A DNA stretch of 64,000 nt from Panagrolaimus kolymaensis. Lineage: Eukaryota; Nematoda; Chromadorea; Rhabditida; Panagrolaimidae. The notes under the pieces were generated by a model. The model had not been told where the DNA came from. It saw only the letters and a list, made by a program, of their open reading frames with translations, and searched no databases. Shown one piece after another: positions 34,410 through 46,616 of the stretch; the stretch's first letter is position 1, and every line of letters begins with the position of its first letter. The stretch covers positions 1,116,001 to 1,180,000 of the forward strand of contig JAJQJQ010000031.1 of assembly GCA_028622995.1 (NCBI GenBank), in the 5' to 3' direction. Both the position numbers and the translations under genes were made by a program.

Positions 34410-35395
34410 AGTAGTCAGTCCTCTTTTTTTTCTCGACTGCTATATACTTACTTACTTTACTCTCGATGATGAAAAAATGAAAAACATCCTTTCACTTCTC
34501 TATCGCTCGCCGCTGTTGTCATTGTCATTGTTAGTTAGTGCGACCGACGACGACGACAATGGTAGCTGCTTGCTTGCACGAACAACGACTGTCCGATGGT
34601 TCGATAAAGAAAATAAAAATGACAGAGGCGCAGAGCAGAAGAAAAAAAATTGTTTGTTCGACGGCTGTCTGTTTCACTCGGAGTCGTACTAGTAGTAGCA
34701 CTTATATTCTTCCTTTCTTTCTCTGTCTCCTCTCTCTTTTCTTTTTATTCATTTGTGTCTTTTTTTCGCCCCGTTTTCCCATTTTTTTGACATATGCTGC
34801 AAAAAAAAAAGACAGACCGCACCACAAAAAGTCTACTACAGCTGCTGCTCTCTCTTTCTCTCTTCTCTAGTCGGCTGTTACTACTCCAATTGCGGCGACA
34901 ACAACAACGACGACGACTGCGAAAAAAAAAAGAAGAGAAAGAGAAAAAGGGGTTATTGTGGCTGTGGGCTGGCTCACTTCTCGCATATCCCCTTTCTTTC
35001 TCCCTTCTCTTCTCTTCTTTTTTTTGTCAACTACAGCCACCAAAGTAAAATGGAAGAAAGAAAGAAGGGAAAAAACCCATTCGATATTTATTTTTTTTGC
35101 CCTTTGCCTTTTTTTCTTTTCTTTTTTTGTTGTTGTTAAAAGAAAAGTTAACCTTTCTTTCTTCTTTCTTCTTTCCTTTTTTGTTGCTTACACTAAAAAT
35201 GGCGCTTAATTTTGGATTTGAAATTCTGTCTTACGTGTAAAAAAAGGAAAGGTGTAAAAGCCTAATTTTAGTCTTCTAGGAAAATTTTGTTCGAACATAA
35301 AAATTATTGATTTTTTTAAAAACTTTTTTTAATTCCTAAATTTTTACAGAAATACTTTCTTGCCTGCATCTTGAAGGGATTAAAATTAACGAAGA
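34410..35395. other. Low-complexity upstream region of the HMG gene
   Basis: Long T/C runs with interspersed CGACGACGAC-type triplets. Several open frames occur, but their translations are phenylalanine/serine/lysine runs and are not credible proteins. An ACAG at 35346-35349 could be the splice acceptor of a leader ahead of the ATG at 35396. Confidence 0.5.
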
Positions 35396-36662
35396 ATGTC
35401 GTCCGATAGTCCACCACCACCGCCACCTCCAGAGCGAAGTCGATCCAATTCAACTTCCCAACCTGCCGCAGTAACAGAAGCCGATGAATCGTCATGTATT
35501 TCATCGACTTCCAATACTAATGCCACAACTGTCACATCTAAAACTGATGCAACGGATTTTTCTAATAGCATGAAATCTCATATAGAAATTCATCCACAAA
35601 ATGCTTCGTTGACAAGTAATTGTAAGTTTTTTGGTTTTTATCGGCAGCTTTTATCCAAAAAAAATATTAGTCGAAGCTTGTATGCAATAAAAAAATTATC
35701 GGCTGCTTTTTTAAAATTACGATTAAACAATTATTTATTTTTTAGCAAATAATCACCATCAATATATAAAACGCCCATTAAATGCATATATGATTTGGAC
35801 GGTGGAACAACGACAAAAAATTCAAAAAGCTCCTCGACAAAAGATGAATGAAGTTAGTCGTGCGATGGGTGAAGTATGGAAAAAGATGACGGATGCTGAA
35901 AAAGCACCATATTTTGAACAAGCTAAAAAATATTCTGATGAACATAAACAAGCATTGAAAGATAATCCAAATTTAGCATATGTTCCATCAAGAAAAAAGA
36001 TGCGTTTATCTTTGAAAAATGGAAATAATGGAGATAGAAATCATTCAACTTCAAGTCCATCATCCATGGGAGATATATCTGATATCGCAGAATCTCCAGC
36101 ATTAAGTAATAATAGCACTCGAGGAAATTCATTTGCACCTATGTCCCCAACGATTCTCCATCAAAATCATCGAAATTCTCAAGGTCAAATAACTATGGTT
36201 CCAAGAATAAGTTATTATCAGCCCATTTCTGGCGGAGATAATAATAGTTTGGAAAATACTACCGTTCGATTAATTCCTGCTCCAAATAATGGAAATCGAA
36301 CTATGTTACCTCCAAATCAAGCAGGTGGCATGATACAAGTTTATGATCCAAATACCTATACTATCATGCCTCAAAATAATGGTGGAGCTCCACAATTTCT
36401 TCAACCTCAACTTCCTCAACAAAGAACCCAACTAGTTGCAGCTCCAGCCACCACAGCCGCCGGCCCTGGGGCTGCAGGAAGTGCCGCAGGAGCTCAAGCA
36501 AATTCAGTGGATGCATATTTAAGTTCTAATCAAATTCGTGAAAGATATTATGCAGCTTTATGTCAACCACAATTTCCCAATGTTTTTGAAGCTCCCAGTA
36601 AACTTCGAGAAGCTAATTATTATTATGATCTTCATTTACAATTACATAAAAAACCGCTTTAA
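35396..36662 (+). CDS. SOX-like HMG-box transcription factor
   Basis: Two exons: 35396-35621 and 35746-36662; 380 residues. A serine/threonine/proline-rich start (MSSDSPPPPPPPERSRSNST) precedes one HMG box at about residues 83-160, beginning YIKRPLNAYMIWTVEQRQK, then EVSRAMGEVWKKMTDAEK and YVPSRKKMR. The RPxNAxMxW core and basic PxRKK end are those of sequence-specific SOX/TCF-type boxes, with RPLNAYMIW for the usual RPMNAFMVW. The region after the box is rich in N, S, Q and A, ending AREANYYY-like (REANYYYDLHLQLHKKPL). The subgroup cannot be fixed. Expected to bind DNA in the nucleus. Confidence 0.8.
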
Positions 36663-37523
36663 ATTTCTTAAACTTTTCTTAAAATTAACTAACTTATTTT
36701 TATTTTCCTTAATATTTTTTTTCTATGCAACAGCCAAAACGCGCGAAAACAAAAAAATCTTAAAGAAAAACTAACCAAAAAATGAATTTTTTTTTCTCAA
36801 ATTTTTTTCCGAACAAACCTCATTATTTTTACAATTTTTTAAGTTTTTATAGTTAAAAACTTTTTTTATATATTATTTTCCTAGTTTGTAATTTTTATTT
36901 TATTTTATATTTTGTTCTGCTTTAATTATTGATTATTGATTATTGATTATTACTCCTTTTTTTGTTTTTTGTTTTTTGAATCTCTTTTTATTTTTACTCG
37001 ACGACTCTATTATTATATATTTATTTTTATTAATCCATCCCATTGAAAATTTTGAAATTAAAATTTAAAAAAAATACAAACACGTTGCAATGATGATTGA
37101 TTAATTGATTGATGTATGTTTAAAATAATATAAAAAAAAATACAAAAAAAGCTTTTTTTGTCTAAAAAATGCTTACTTACAAACAAAGAAAATCCAGGGT
37201 GGATTAAAATTCCAAAAAGTTTGTAAAAATATAAGCACTCGTGAATGTGGTTAATGTAACCCAAGAAAAAATACATTTGTTTATTAAAAAAAGTAACAAA
37301 AAGTTGAAAGAATATATATAAAAAAAAGTTTTTGTGTTAAAAGTTGAATGAAATAGAAAAAATGACAGGAAAAATTATTTGATTTTTAAAAAAAGCAACA
37401 ACAACAGTCGCGCTTTAAAAAAGCCGCCCAAAACTCCTTCGCTTAATTTTTTTCATTCATTCATGTTTCTTTTATTTTTTAGCTCCTAGCTGCCAGATTG
37501 AAACAAGTGCATATCAAAAAAAG
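36663..37523. other. Intergenic, AT-rich
   Basis: A GATTATT(GATTATT)n microsatellite lies near 36927-36952. A TTTTTTAG at about 37474-37481 is a good splice acceptor before the NAA80-like start and could receive a spliced leader. Confidence 0.45.
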
Positions 37524-38493
37524 ATGTCTCCTCAGGAATGTTGTTTCGCTGTTAATAATGATGAATATGAATTTATACCTTTGGTTCGAAGAAAAGAATA
37601 TATTGATGATTGTATAAATTTATTAAATCAAGTAAGTTTTTATTTTCCAACTTTTTTTAATAAATATTTTTTTCTTTCAGGAATGGCCTCGAAGTTATGC
37701 ATCAAGAGAAAATAGTCTCAAACGAGCACTCAATGAAAAACCTGATCTTTCGTTAATTTTGATTTCAAAAAATGAACAAAAATTGATTGGACATGCTCGA
37801 ATTTGTGCTTTACCTATGAATTCAAATGGTTGCTGGCTGGAATCCGTGATAGTTCATGATTCAATGCGTGGAAAAGGTATTGGAAAAATATTAATGAATT
37901 TTATTGAACTTAAAGCTCAAGAATTGGGATATTCTGAGGTAAGTAATTTTTCGCAATTTTTAAACACTTTTGAACACATTTTTTTGCAAAATGTAGTTTC
38001 TTTGATAGTAAAAATTTATTAGCAAAAATTTGTAAAATTTTCTTACTATCATTCAAAAAAATAGGAATAACTAAAATTTAAAACACGAAATTTTGATAAG
38101 ACTCGTTTGGAAAACTTTGTTTTTCACTTTGCTAATATTTATTTACATTTCCTTTTTTAGATTTACTTATCAACAGAAGATAAAGAAATATTTTACCGAA
38201 AATGCGGCTATCATGAATGTCAACCACTGCTAAATATGGGTGCAGCATCAAAATTGATAAATCAATGTGGAATTGCAAAATTTTTAAAACCAGCTACGAA
38301 TCAAGATAACAATGAAAAAGAATTGACGTCAAATCAAAAACTGCCAATTTCTACTCCAATGATCTCATCAAATGGTATTCCACCTCGTGCTCCTTCATCG
38401 ATGTCAATGCCTCCTCCTCCACCGCCGCCATTGCCAATTCAAATATGTAAACCTCAATCAAAAACAAAAACTTATTTTATGAAAAAATTGTAA
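37524..38493 (+). CDS. NAA80-like N-acetyltransferase (actin N-terminus)
   Basis: Three exons: 37524-37631, 37681-37938, 38161-38493; 232 residues. The GNAT fold is visible: EWPRSYASRENSLKRAL after helix 1, KLIGHARICALP, the beta-4 ESVIVHDSMRGKGIGKILM with the acetyl-CoA loop RGKGIG, and IYLSTEDKEIFYRKCGYHE. The WPRSxASRxxSL stretch and the order of elements match NAA80 (NAT6), which acetylates processed actin N-termini. The tail has PPRAPSSMSMPPPPPPPLP followed by a short end (TYFMKKL), as in animal NAA80, where proline runs bind profilin. Frame is open upstream of the ATG to the acceptor at 37481, so a longer N-terminus cannot be excluded. Confidence 0.78.
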
Positions 38494-38929
38494 AAAATAA
38501 AAATACGTGATTACTCATTTTTGTTTGTTTTGGATTAAAAATTATCGTATTTTTCTTGTTATTAGTCTTTTTGAGTTGATAGTTTATCATAGTAGTTAGA
38601 AAGTTATAAAAAAATAATAATAAAAATGCAAGCTTCCGCTTTTGAAATAAACTTTTAATATAAAAATGTCCTTGATTAAATTCTTGTCCTTCTTGATTTT
38701 TTTTCTGGGTTAGTGTTGGAAAAAATTTCTGTGATTAGCTTTTTTTATTAGGTAATAAAAACTTTTTCTTTCTCCATTATTGGGCTTGATCATCATCCAA
38801 TAAAGACAATAATCACGTCGCTGCTGCTGATTGCCTTCAATCTATTTTTTCATTTTTGCTGAGCTTTTTAATTTATAACAACATTTTTGAAGCCATATAT
38901 ACTTTTCCATTGAAATTTTCTAATAAAGA
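38494..38929. other. Intergenic
   Basis: Short AT-rich spacer between the NAA80-like gene and the Ly6-like gene; no exon or repeat recognised. Confidence 0.4.
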
Positions 38930-39710
38930 ATGAAATCCTTAATTATTTTGTTAAGTTGCATTTTGGTTGGAACTTTAGCTTTAACTTGTAAACAATCATG
39001 GTCAAATGTACATGGAAAAGATCATGATTTAGCTATGACCGATGAAAACTGTAAAAATGTTTCTGATCAACATTGTGTTAAAATATCTGGATATGATAAA
39101 GAAGGTAGGTGGTTTTAAAGGGAGTCAATTTAAAAAAGGCTAAAAAGAGTATTAAAATTTAACGTCGAATATTTGGTTCTTTTTGTTTCATTCTTCATCG
39201 AAAATTTTATTAACATTTTATATTTTTTTTTTAATTCAAAACAAATGAATTTTAGATAACACACAAATGAAACAAAAACGAATCAGAATAGGCAGCATTT
39301 AATATTTAACCATATTTTTAGAGTTTATATTATATTCTGCACTTTTACGCTTTTTCATATATCTTGAAAAAATTTTTGTAGAATTTTTAACGCATATTTC
39401 TCAAAAAATTTTTCATTTGAATTAATAAATCTGGACATATTTTTTAGATGATGAATCCAAACGTTTTGTATTTCGTGGATGTTATTCCGATGTGAGTAAC
39501 CAGGATTCAGCTTGGGGTCGTTACTATAATTCAGGACAATGTCAAGGTAAAGAACATACATTCAATAGTGGTGATGGCAAAGTTAGCGGTGTTCTTTATT
39601 GTTGTGATACAGATAAATGCAATACAGCTCCTGCAGTTTCAACTCAATTCATGTTACTGTTGATTTCTATTTTTGCTCTTTTTTATTCATCTTTTTCTTT
39701 TGCTTGTTAG
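38930..39710 (+). CDS. Ly6/three-finger GPI-anchored surface protein
   Basis: Two exons: 38930-39104 and 39448-39710; 145 residues. A signal peptide (MKSLIILLSCILVGTLALT) leads to a cysteine-rich domain: CKQSW, CKNVSDQHCVKI, GCYS, CQGKE, and the closing CCDTDKCNT, the CC-x4-CN signature of the Ly6/uPAR fold. The C-terminal hydrophobic segment (TQFMLLLISIFALFYSSFSF) is a GPI-anchor signal. Nematodes have many such proteins, some of which modulate receptors or channels. Partner and tissue are unknown. Confidence 0.8.
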
Positions 39711-39939
39711 CTGAAAAAATAATCACAAAAAAATAATCAGCAGTCTGATGCAAGCTAGCTGCTTTCTAACTCTTATCAGCTTTTTTACTCTTAAAAAAAT
39801 ACTTGCTATAACTTAACTTTTTTTCTCCCAGTCTTGTTATTGATCATTAAAATATTTTTTTGTGTGTGTGTATTGTTATTGTAAAAACAAAACTAATAAA
39901 GAAATTAAATAAAAGTTTTTTTCTTACATCAAAAAAAAA

Positions 39940-41636
39940 ATGCCAAGAGTTCGAAATGAAACAGAAAGCGGCTTTTCCGCAGCTTCGACAGGAGGGTAAT
40001 AATTTTTATAATCGCTTGCTTTTACTGATTCTTAAATTCTGGGTTTAGTGTTGATCCATTAATAACAACAGAAAATGTATTTGGTGAACGACCTCATCGA
40101 GCTACATCCATTACGCCTGAGCAAGCTTTAATACATTTAATTAAAGTTATGATGGGAACTGGAATGCTTTCATTGCCATTGGCTTTTAAGTATTCAGGAC
40201 TTTGGGTAATTTTAATTTTAAGTTTTTTCTCCAAAATAATTTGTTGCTAATTTTTTTGAAGTTAGGTATATTTTTGTTGATTATCATGTGCGCAGTTTCA
40301 ACTTATTGCTGCAGACAATTAGTGTATTCCGCTCATTATATTTCTAGACATAAAGGCCAAGATAGAATTGATTATGCTAATGTTATGAGAGGAGCAGTCG
40401 AAGTTGGACCTGAATGGATTAGAGGATATGGTTATGTTGCAAAGTAATAAACATTGCATTTATCGTGTGCTTTTTATAATGGGTTAAAAACTTATTTATT
40501 TTTCAGGCAATTAGTTAATGTAAATATGTTTGTTGCTCAATTAGGATTTTGTTGTGTTTATTTTGTTTTTATGGCTGATAATCTTAAACAAGTAATTTAT
40601 TTTCGACTCAAGATTCTGTGTAGCATGTTTTTAAACTAAATTTGTAGTTTTTCGATGAAACTTCCGACATTCACATTTCCCAGGCTGGATGGATCGCACT
40701 TTTACTTATTCCAATTTTGGGCCTTTGCACGATTCGACAATTAAAAGTCCTCGCCCCTCTTGCTCTTATGGCGAATATTGTTTATATTATTGCAATTAGC
40801 ATAGTTTTTGAATATATTTTTACTCATCTTCATCCAACAAATACAGTCCAAGCAGTTGGAGATTGGAGGGATTTGCCATTATTTTTTGGAACCGTCATGT
40901 TTGCATTTGAAGGAATTGCAGTAGTTTTGCCAATTGAAAATCAAATGGATCTTCCACAACATTTTATTTCATCCAATGGGGTTTTAAATACTGCGTGTCT
41001 TTTAGTTTTAGCCGTTTATTCGGCGATGGGATTTTATGGATATTTAGCTTTTGGGGATACGATTATGGATACTGTAACTCTTAATTTACCTAACACTGGG
41101 TTTGCGCACTTTTTAAGAAAAAAAAATTTAATTTTAGAGTTTTTGTTTTAGATTTTATCAAGCAATAAAAATTATGTTTGTTGGTTGCATTCTTGTTTCA
41201 TATCCATTACAATTTTATGTTCCAATTGAAAGAGTAGAAAAATGGATTTCACGAAAAATTAGTGAAGAAAAACAAAATTTTATGGTTTATTTTTTGAGAT
41301 ATTTAATGGTTATTTTTACTTGTAAGTTTTTTAAAGCAAAAATTAATTTTCCAAAAAATTGTCGCTTAATTTAATTTTTTAGGTCTCTTGGCTGAATTAA
41401 TTCCCCATCTCGCTTTATTCATTTCCCTTGTTGGATCCCTTGCTGGAGCAGCTTTGGCCCTTCTCTTCCCTCCAGTTATTGAACTTTTATGTTTTTATGG
41501 ACAAAAACGTTTGACTCCAGTTGTATGGATTCGAAATATCTTTCTTATGAGTTTTGGTTTTCTTGGATTTACAACTGGAACTTATTCAAGTTTAAAACAA
41601 ATTATTTTAGTTTTTGGAAAACCTGATGTTTTATAA
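39940..41636 (+). CDS. Proton-coupled amino-acid transporter, SLC36 type
   Basis: Seven exons: 39940-39995, 40049-40205, 40262-40443, 40507-40591, 40648-41099, 41152-41321, 41383-41636; 451 residues, normal for the family. Signature segments: [20 protein letters not shown] with the unwound TM1 glycine, [14 protein letters not shown] TM2 ([15 protein letters not shown]), [20 protein letters not shown] in TM6, [11 protein letters not shown], and [20 protein letters not shown]. About eleven membrane helices are expected. SLC36/PAT proteins move small amino acids with protons across lysosomal or plasma membranes. Exon 3 was set to the acceptor TTGAAG|TTAGG, which keeps frame and gives SGLWLGIFLL. 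Confidence 0.85.
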
Positions 41637-44600
41637 ATGACAAAAAATTTTTTAATAAATTAGTTATTGTATTTTTATTATTTTATTCATATATTTTTTT
41701 TTGAGTTTTGTAGTGAAAGAAAAAAAATATATAAATATGTGTATTATTTTCATATTTCCCATTTTTGGAGGCGTTGTTGTAATAACAAAAAACTTTTTTA
41801 TTATTGTTTGAATTTGAATCATCGCCCATCCATCGTCAACGAGCAGCAAAAAATTGACTAATAACAAAAAATAACCATCGACGTCGAATCAATCAATCTT
41901 TTACAGAAAAAAGAAATTTAAAAATAAGGAAATATTAATTTCTTCTTCTTATTTTAGAAATCATCGTTTTTAAAAAATATTTCAAGTTTTTTTTTCATTT
42001 TCTCTCTTCCCTCTCCGTTATTTTTGTGTATTTGTATTTGTTTAGCTGAAACCGTCACTAACAAAACTTTAAAAAAAGAAAAATCACAGTGAATTTCCTT
42101 ACTGAAAAAAGTCATTTTTTTGTTGGATTTTCATAAGTGCATACTTGTTGAGTGGCCAGCCAACTATCCATCCATCAGCCATCAGCAACAAGTTGTTGCT
42201 TGCTTGCTGTTCTCTCTTTGTATCCCTCAATTTCACCTTTTTTTTTCTTTCAAAAACTTTTATCTCTATGTATCTCTCTTCTCGGATCAGCTGAGCTCAA
42301 TGGAATGGATAGTATCCAGTTTTTCTTTATTTTTTAAATATTTTTTTTTTGGCAATTTTGTGTGTGTTTTTTTATTTGAAGTTTTTGATGGTAAAAAAAA
42401 TGATACTCTCCGTTTTTTATTTTTAAATATTCGTTTCACTTTTTCATCTTCATTTTTTTTATATTATCCAAAAACGAATCGAGTTTATTTTTTTTTCAAG
42501 AAAAAATAAGAAGAAACAGATTTTCATTTGGATTAATAAAATATCTATCTCCCTCCCTCGCAGTCTATCTGATTTTTTTCTTTTTCTTCTAAGAAATGAA
42601 ATTAAAAATCAGTCATCAAACTTTTTTTTATATGTTTTTATCTTGGTCATCCTCCTCCTTCCCTTCGTTCCATGCCTGTTGGTCAAATATTATTATTTTT
42701 ATTTATTTTATTTTCGGTGAAGGGCATTAAGGATTACGCAAAAGAAAAAGAAATGAAAAAATGTCAATATGATGAGATTTTTGAATAAACGAAGAAAAAT
42801 TTCTATCAAAAAGAGAAGAAAAAAAATCGGTCAATAAAAATATTGCGTGTTTCGCACTTATGTAAAAAGAAAAATTCCAAACGTTTTTCACGTTTTCAAA
42901 GTTTTTGAATAAGAAAAGTTATTCAATTTTTCTGAGTTTCTTAAAGTTTTTTGATCCTTAAATTTTTGGTCACTAAAAATAATTTAGTTAAAATATGATT
43001 TTAAAGAATTATAAGAGTTTTATCGATGGCTTTCATTCTTTTTAAATAATTTTAATTTAGTCTGATATAACTATTCTAATAATCTTTAAACAAACTTTTT
43101 TCTACCAAACTGAAAGATTTTTTTCTTTTTTCAATTTTTGCTTAACTTCTCTCCTCTTCCATATATTTGAATTATTTAAAAAATTTTAAACCAAGCATTT
43201 TAAAAAAAATTTCAAAATTATTATCTTTACAAAGAGCGTTTTTTTAAAAAAAAATATTTTTTTATTTTAAGATATTTTAAAAAATCATCATTTTTTATCA
43301 TTGTTAGTTACTTTGACATTCTTAACGTTTTTTCATAGTTCATAGGTTTGCTAATGTTGACTATTGCAAAAAAAGTTATTCATTCATTTCCGGCGATGTC
43401 ACATTGAAAAAAGAAAAAAATTACTCAACGACTTTTTCCATTCTTTAAAAAAAGTTTCTATATTTCTAAAACTTTTCTTGAATAACTTCGAATTTTATTT
43501 ATAAAATTTATTTATGCGCAATATGTTTTCAATCAAAAGCATTTTTTTCCGATCGCTTTATTTTATCCAAAAACAGTGTAATGCTTTTAAGTCCAAAATC
43601 CTAAAGCGTTCTCTTCTTTGATATTCTCCAGCTGTTCAAATCAGACATTTGTGTTGCTACCAACCATCACTAAAGTTAGTATCTTCCATTGGTCTTATTT
43701 TTTTTTATTCGGTTTCATTAAAGACCAACGAAAGAGGTTAGCTTCTTTATGGCATAAAACAAAGTTTTTTTCTTCTCTTTTTTACAATTGGTGGCGATTT
43801 CTTTATATTATTTATTGTTTTGCCTCTTGCTTATTTCCTAAGTCCATCCATCGGTTTTCCTCGAGGTTGTTGACTCTCGTTGAAGGAGAAAAAAAAAATC
43901 ACAAAAAAAAAATTATCGATGAACAGAGTCAACCTTTTTTTTTCTTGTCTTCGGTGTGTCGTCGTCGTCTGCTGCTGCGCGTTTTTGTGGTGGTTATTTA
44001 TCTTGTCGTCGTTTGTCGTCTCGTTTCATATGTATACGCGCGCGGCTGCTCTAAAGCTCAAAAACTCCCCAGCTCATCGATGTATGTTGATGGAATGATA
44101 GGCTTGGCTTGGCTTGTCGTCGTTGTCGTCTCCCGGAGGTAGAGAGAAAAAAAAGTAAAAAGTGAAAGTGATTGAAGAAAAGAAAAAAACTAACTAAAAC
44201 TTAAAACTTTGAAGAAATGCTGCATCAACCAACTTTGATTTTGCGTTGTTTCGTTCATTGGTATTTTTGAGGAGGAAAAAAATAGAGAAAAAGGTTGGTT
44301 GAGTCTGAACGAAAAAATAAACTAAATTTTTTTTTCAAAACTGAAATGACTTATTTTTTCTTATTTCTTCTTTGCTTTTTTCTCTTCTTTATTTTTAAAC
44401 GTTTTTTCTTGCCACCTCGAAGAAAAAAAAGATAAATTACGATGGAAAGAAAGTCCTTGCAGGTCCTCTTTCTTGCCTGCCTGACGAACGACTGGTCTTC
44501 CCCGACCTGAGAAAGGACTTGAAAAAAAATGAAAATCAAAAACAAGTGTGTGTTCGATTGCTTTTCAGTTAATAGACCTAGCTAGCTAGCTGCTACCATC

Positions 44601-44854
44601 AGCTAGCTCAATTTCGATTTGATTTCCTTTTCACTCAATATATAAAGATTTTCAAAATCCAATGCTGCTCTAGTTTTTATTTATTTTCTAAAAACATGAT
44701 TTATGAAAGCTAGTTTTATCTATCTATCTTTCTTGATTTTTTTGTTTATAATCTTTCGTGTCGTCGTCTTGTTTGTGTTTTCGCTGCTCCTGAATAAACT
44801 TGATTTAATATATAATTAATTATTTTAATTTATATTTTAGTATAGCAACCAAAA
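41637..44854. other. Long intergenic region upstream of mlp-1
   Basis: 3.2 kb without a supported exon. About 42120-42510 and 43618-44142 contain open frames with leucine/phenylalanine/serine-rich translations in T-rich DNA; I do not accept these as genes. 43930-44130 has CG-containing triplets (GTCGTC). A likely promoter region of mlp-1 lies at its end. Confidence 0.45.
44584..44608. promoter_or_regulatory. AGCT-rich hairpin upstream of mlp-1
   Basis: AGCTAGCTG (44584-44592) and CAGCTAGCT (44600-44608) form a 9-bp stem with a 7-base loop, about 250 bases before the mlp-1 ATG. It stands out in T-rich DNA. A role as promoter element is inference. Confidence 0.3.
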
Positions 44855-46616
44855 ATGCCATTCAAACCTATTGAACACCCTAAATGTCCTAAATGCGGTA
44901 AATCCGTTTATGCTGCAGAAGAAATGGTTGCTGGAGGGTATAAATGGCACAAATTTTGCTTCAAATGCAGTGAGTTTTCTCGGAATTAAAAAAACATACA
45001 TAAATTTTAAAAAGATACCAGTAACAAATAAAAAAATACATGCTTTAATCCATCGCTGCTTTTTTGTTGTCCGTTGCATCTTTTTATTTTTTAAATATTT
45101 TTATGTTAATTTTATCGTCGCTTTTTTGTTACTAATCAATCACAAAAAAACAGTAATCCCTGCTGCTTGACTCATTAAAAATAAGAAATTTTTTTAAGAA
45201 TCAAAGCATTTTTTTCTTTCCATTTTTTGTTTTGAGTCACCAAAAGCATATCAATTTCGTAAAACAAAGAAAATAAAGAAACTTTAACGGAAGTAAGACT
45301 TTTTCATTGCTGAATCATTTCATTTATTGTCATTTTTTAAAGCAAAAGAATAATGGCATATTTTAATATTCTTAAAATTACGAAACCACCCGCGCAAAAA
45401 TAATATTTTTATTTCAATGCAAACGAAAACATTTTTATTTCTTATTTTTACTTGTTTGTTTCGAAAAAAAGTTAAGCCGCTCTTTAACTTTAACAAAAAG
45501 TTTCAGAAGATCAAAAAAAGAAAAACTATGTCGCAAAAAAAGTTGAAGGTTTTTCCTTTGTTTGCTATTGTAAAAAAGTAAAAAAGCTAAAATAACTTAC
45601 GTACGGGGGTGTTAATTGTTACGTGCTTTTTTGTGTCTAGCAAAGAGAGTTAATTAAAAAAAATTTATCCCGCAAAGAAAATTTAATAAAATTATGCAAA
45701 TTTTGTCTTGCAACGAAAAGCTTAAAATTATTTTTTTATTAAAAGTTTTAATCAAAGATAAATGTGAAAAGTCCAATGTTCAAAAATAATTAATTTTTGT
45801 GCTTTTTTGTATCGTCCGCTTATTTGTTGTTTTTTGTAGCTATGTGTAATAAACTTCTTGATTCCATGAATTGTTGCGAACATCAAGCTGAATTATATTG
45901 TAAACAATGTCATGGAAGAAAATATGGTCCTAAAGGGATTGGATTTGGAATTGGTGCTGGAGCATTAACCATGGATACTGGTGAACAATTTGGTAATAAA
46001 GAAGTTGAAATGACGTATGTGTAAAAATATATATTTATGATTATTTCTATCGCTTGCTTTTTAATATCCCTTTTTTCATGTCCCAGTAACTTCTTTTAAC
46101 TAACATAAAAATTAAATTATTTTCTTGTCAAGACAAAATATTTTCGTTTCGAAACGAAAGAAAATTTAAATAGTCAAAAAAATGTTTCTTTTTTCTTTAT
46201 CCCATTTTTAGACATGTGCAATAAACTTCTTGATTCCACAAATTGTTGTGAACATGGTAGTGAGCTATATTGTAAACAATGCCATGGAAGAAAATATGGT
46301 CCAAAGGGTGTTGGATTTGGTCTTGGCGCGGGAGCATTAAATATGGATTCCGGAGAAAAATTTGGAAATAAAAAAGAAGAGTAATCGTCAAATTTCAATA
46401 TTTCAAAAACTATATTGCACGTTTTTCTTTCACAAATTTTCTTAGGATTGTGGCACTTTACTTTTTTTCAGAGACTTTTAACTAACACATTTTGCTTATT
46501 TCTAACTTCTTTCATGAGCTTTTTAAAGAATTAAATTTAATCGAAGAATTTTTTTTAGTAATCGTCCTATGACCGCTGAAGCTTTCACCGCACCTATAAA
46601 CCCCAACCATCGTTAA
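44855..46616 (+). CDS. mlp-1: Muscle LIM protein (CRP/MLP family)
   Basis: Exon 1 44855-44969, alternative exons 2a 45840-46014 or 2b 46212-46380, shared exon 3 46559-46616; 115 or 113 residues. One LIM domain: [20 protein letters not shown], then HKFCFKC from exon 1, and CNKLLDS, C-x-[14 protein letters not shown] from exon 2. The glycine-rich stretch [11 protein letters not shown] that follows is typical of MLP/CRP. Sequence is close to nematode and fly muscle LIM proteins (Mlp60A), which bind alpha-actinin and other Z-disc partners. Exons 2a and 2b encode the same part twice, with equal phase (both spliced after TGC A and before T AAT CGT). ATTTTAG at 44840, 14 bases before the ATG, looks like a leader acceptor. 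Confidence 0.93.
45840..46014 (+). other. mlp-1: mlp-1 alternative exon 2a
   Basis: 175 nt. Encodes the second zinc-binding half of the LIM domain with [20 protein letters not shown] and the tail [12 protein letters not shown]. Acceptor TTTTTGTAG, donor AC|GTATGT. Confidence 0.85.
46212..46380 (+). other. mlp-1: mlp-1 alternative exon 2b
   Basis: 169 nt. Encodes the same segment with [40 protein letters not shown] and tail GNKKED. Acceptor CATTTTTAG, donor GA|GTAATC. Without splicing at that donor the frame would stop at TAG-free TAA (46382-46384), giving a natural C-terminus, so 2b might also act as a terminal exon. Confidence 0.8.

Noticed and set aside
34068..35209. Overlapping frames with FFLLSF-type and KKRKRKR-type translations
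   Set aside because: Low-complexity T/C and A/G runs; three frames are open at once, which is a composition effect.
36927..36952. GATTATT repeat
   Set aside because: A simple microsatellite, no further meaning inferred.
42120..42509. 129-codon plus-strand frame
   Set aside because: Hydrophobic, T-rich translation without domain, splice support or plausible start.
43618..44142. 174-codon plus-strand frame
   Set aside because: Composition effect in promoter-like DNA; runs of F, V and K and no known motif.
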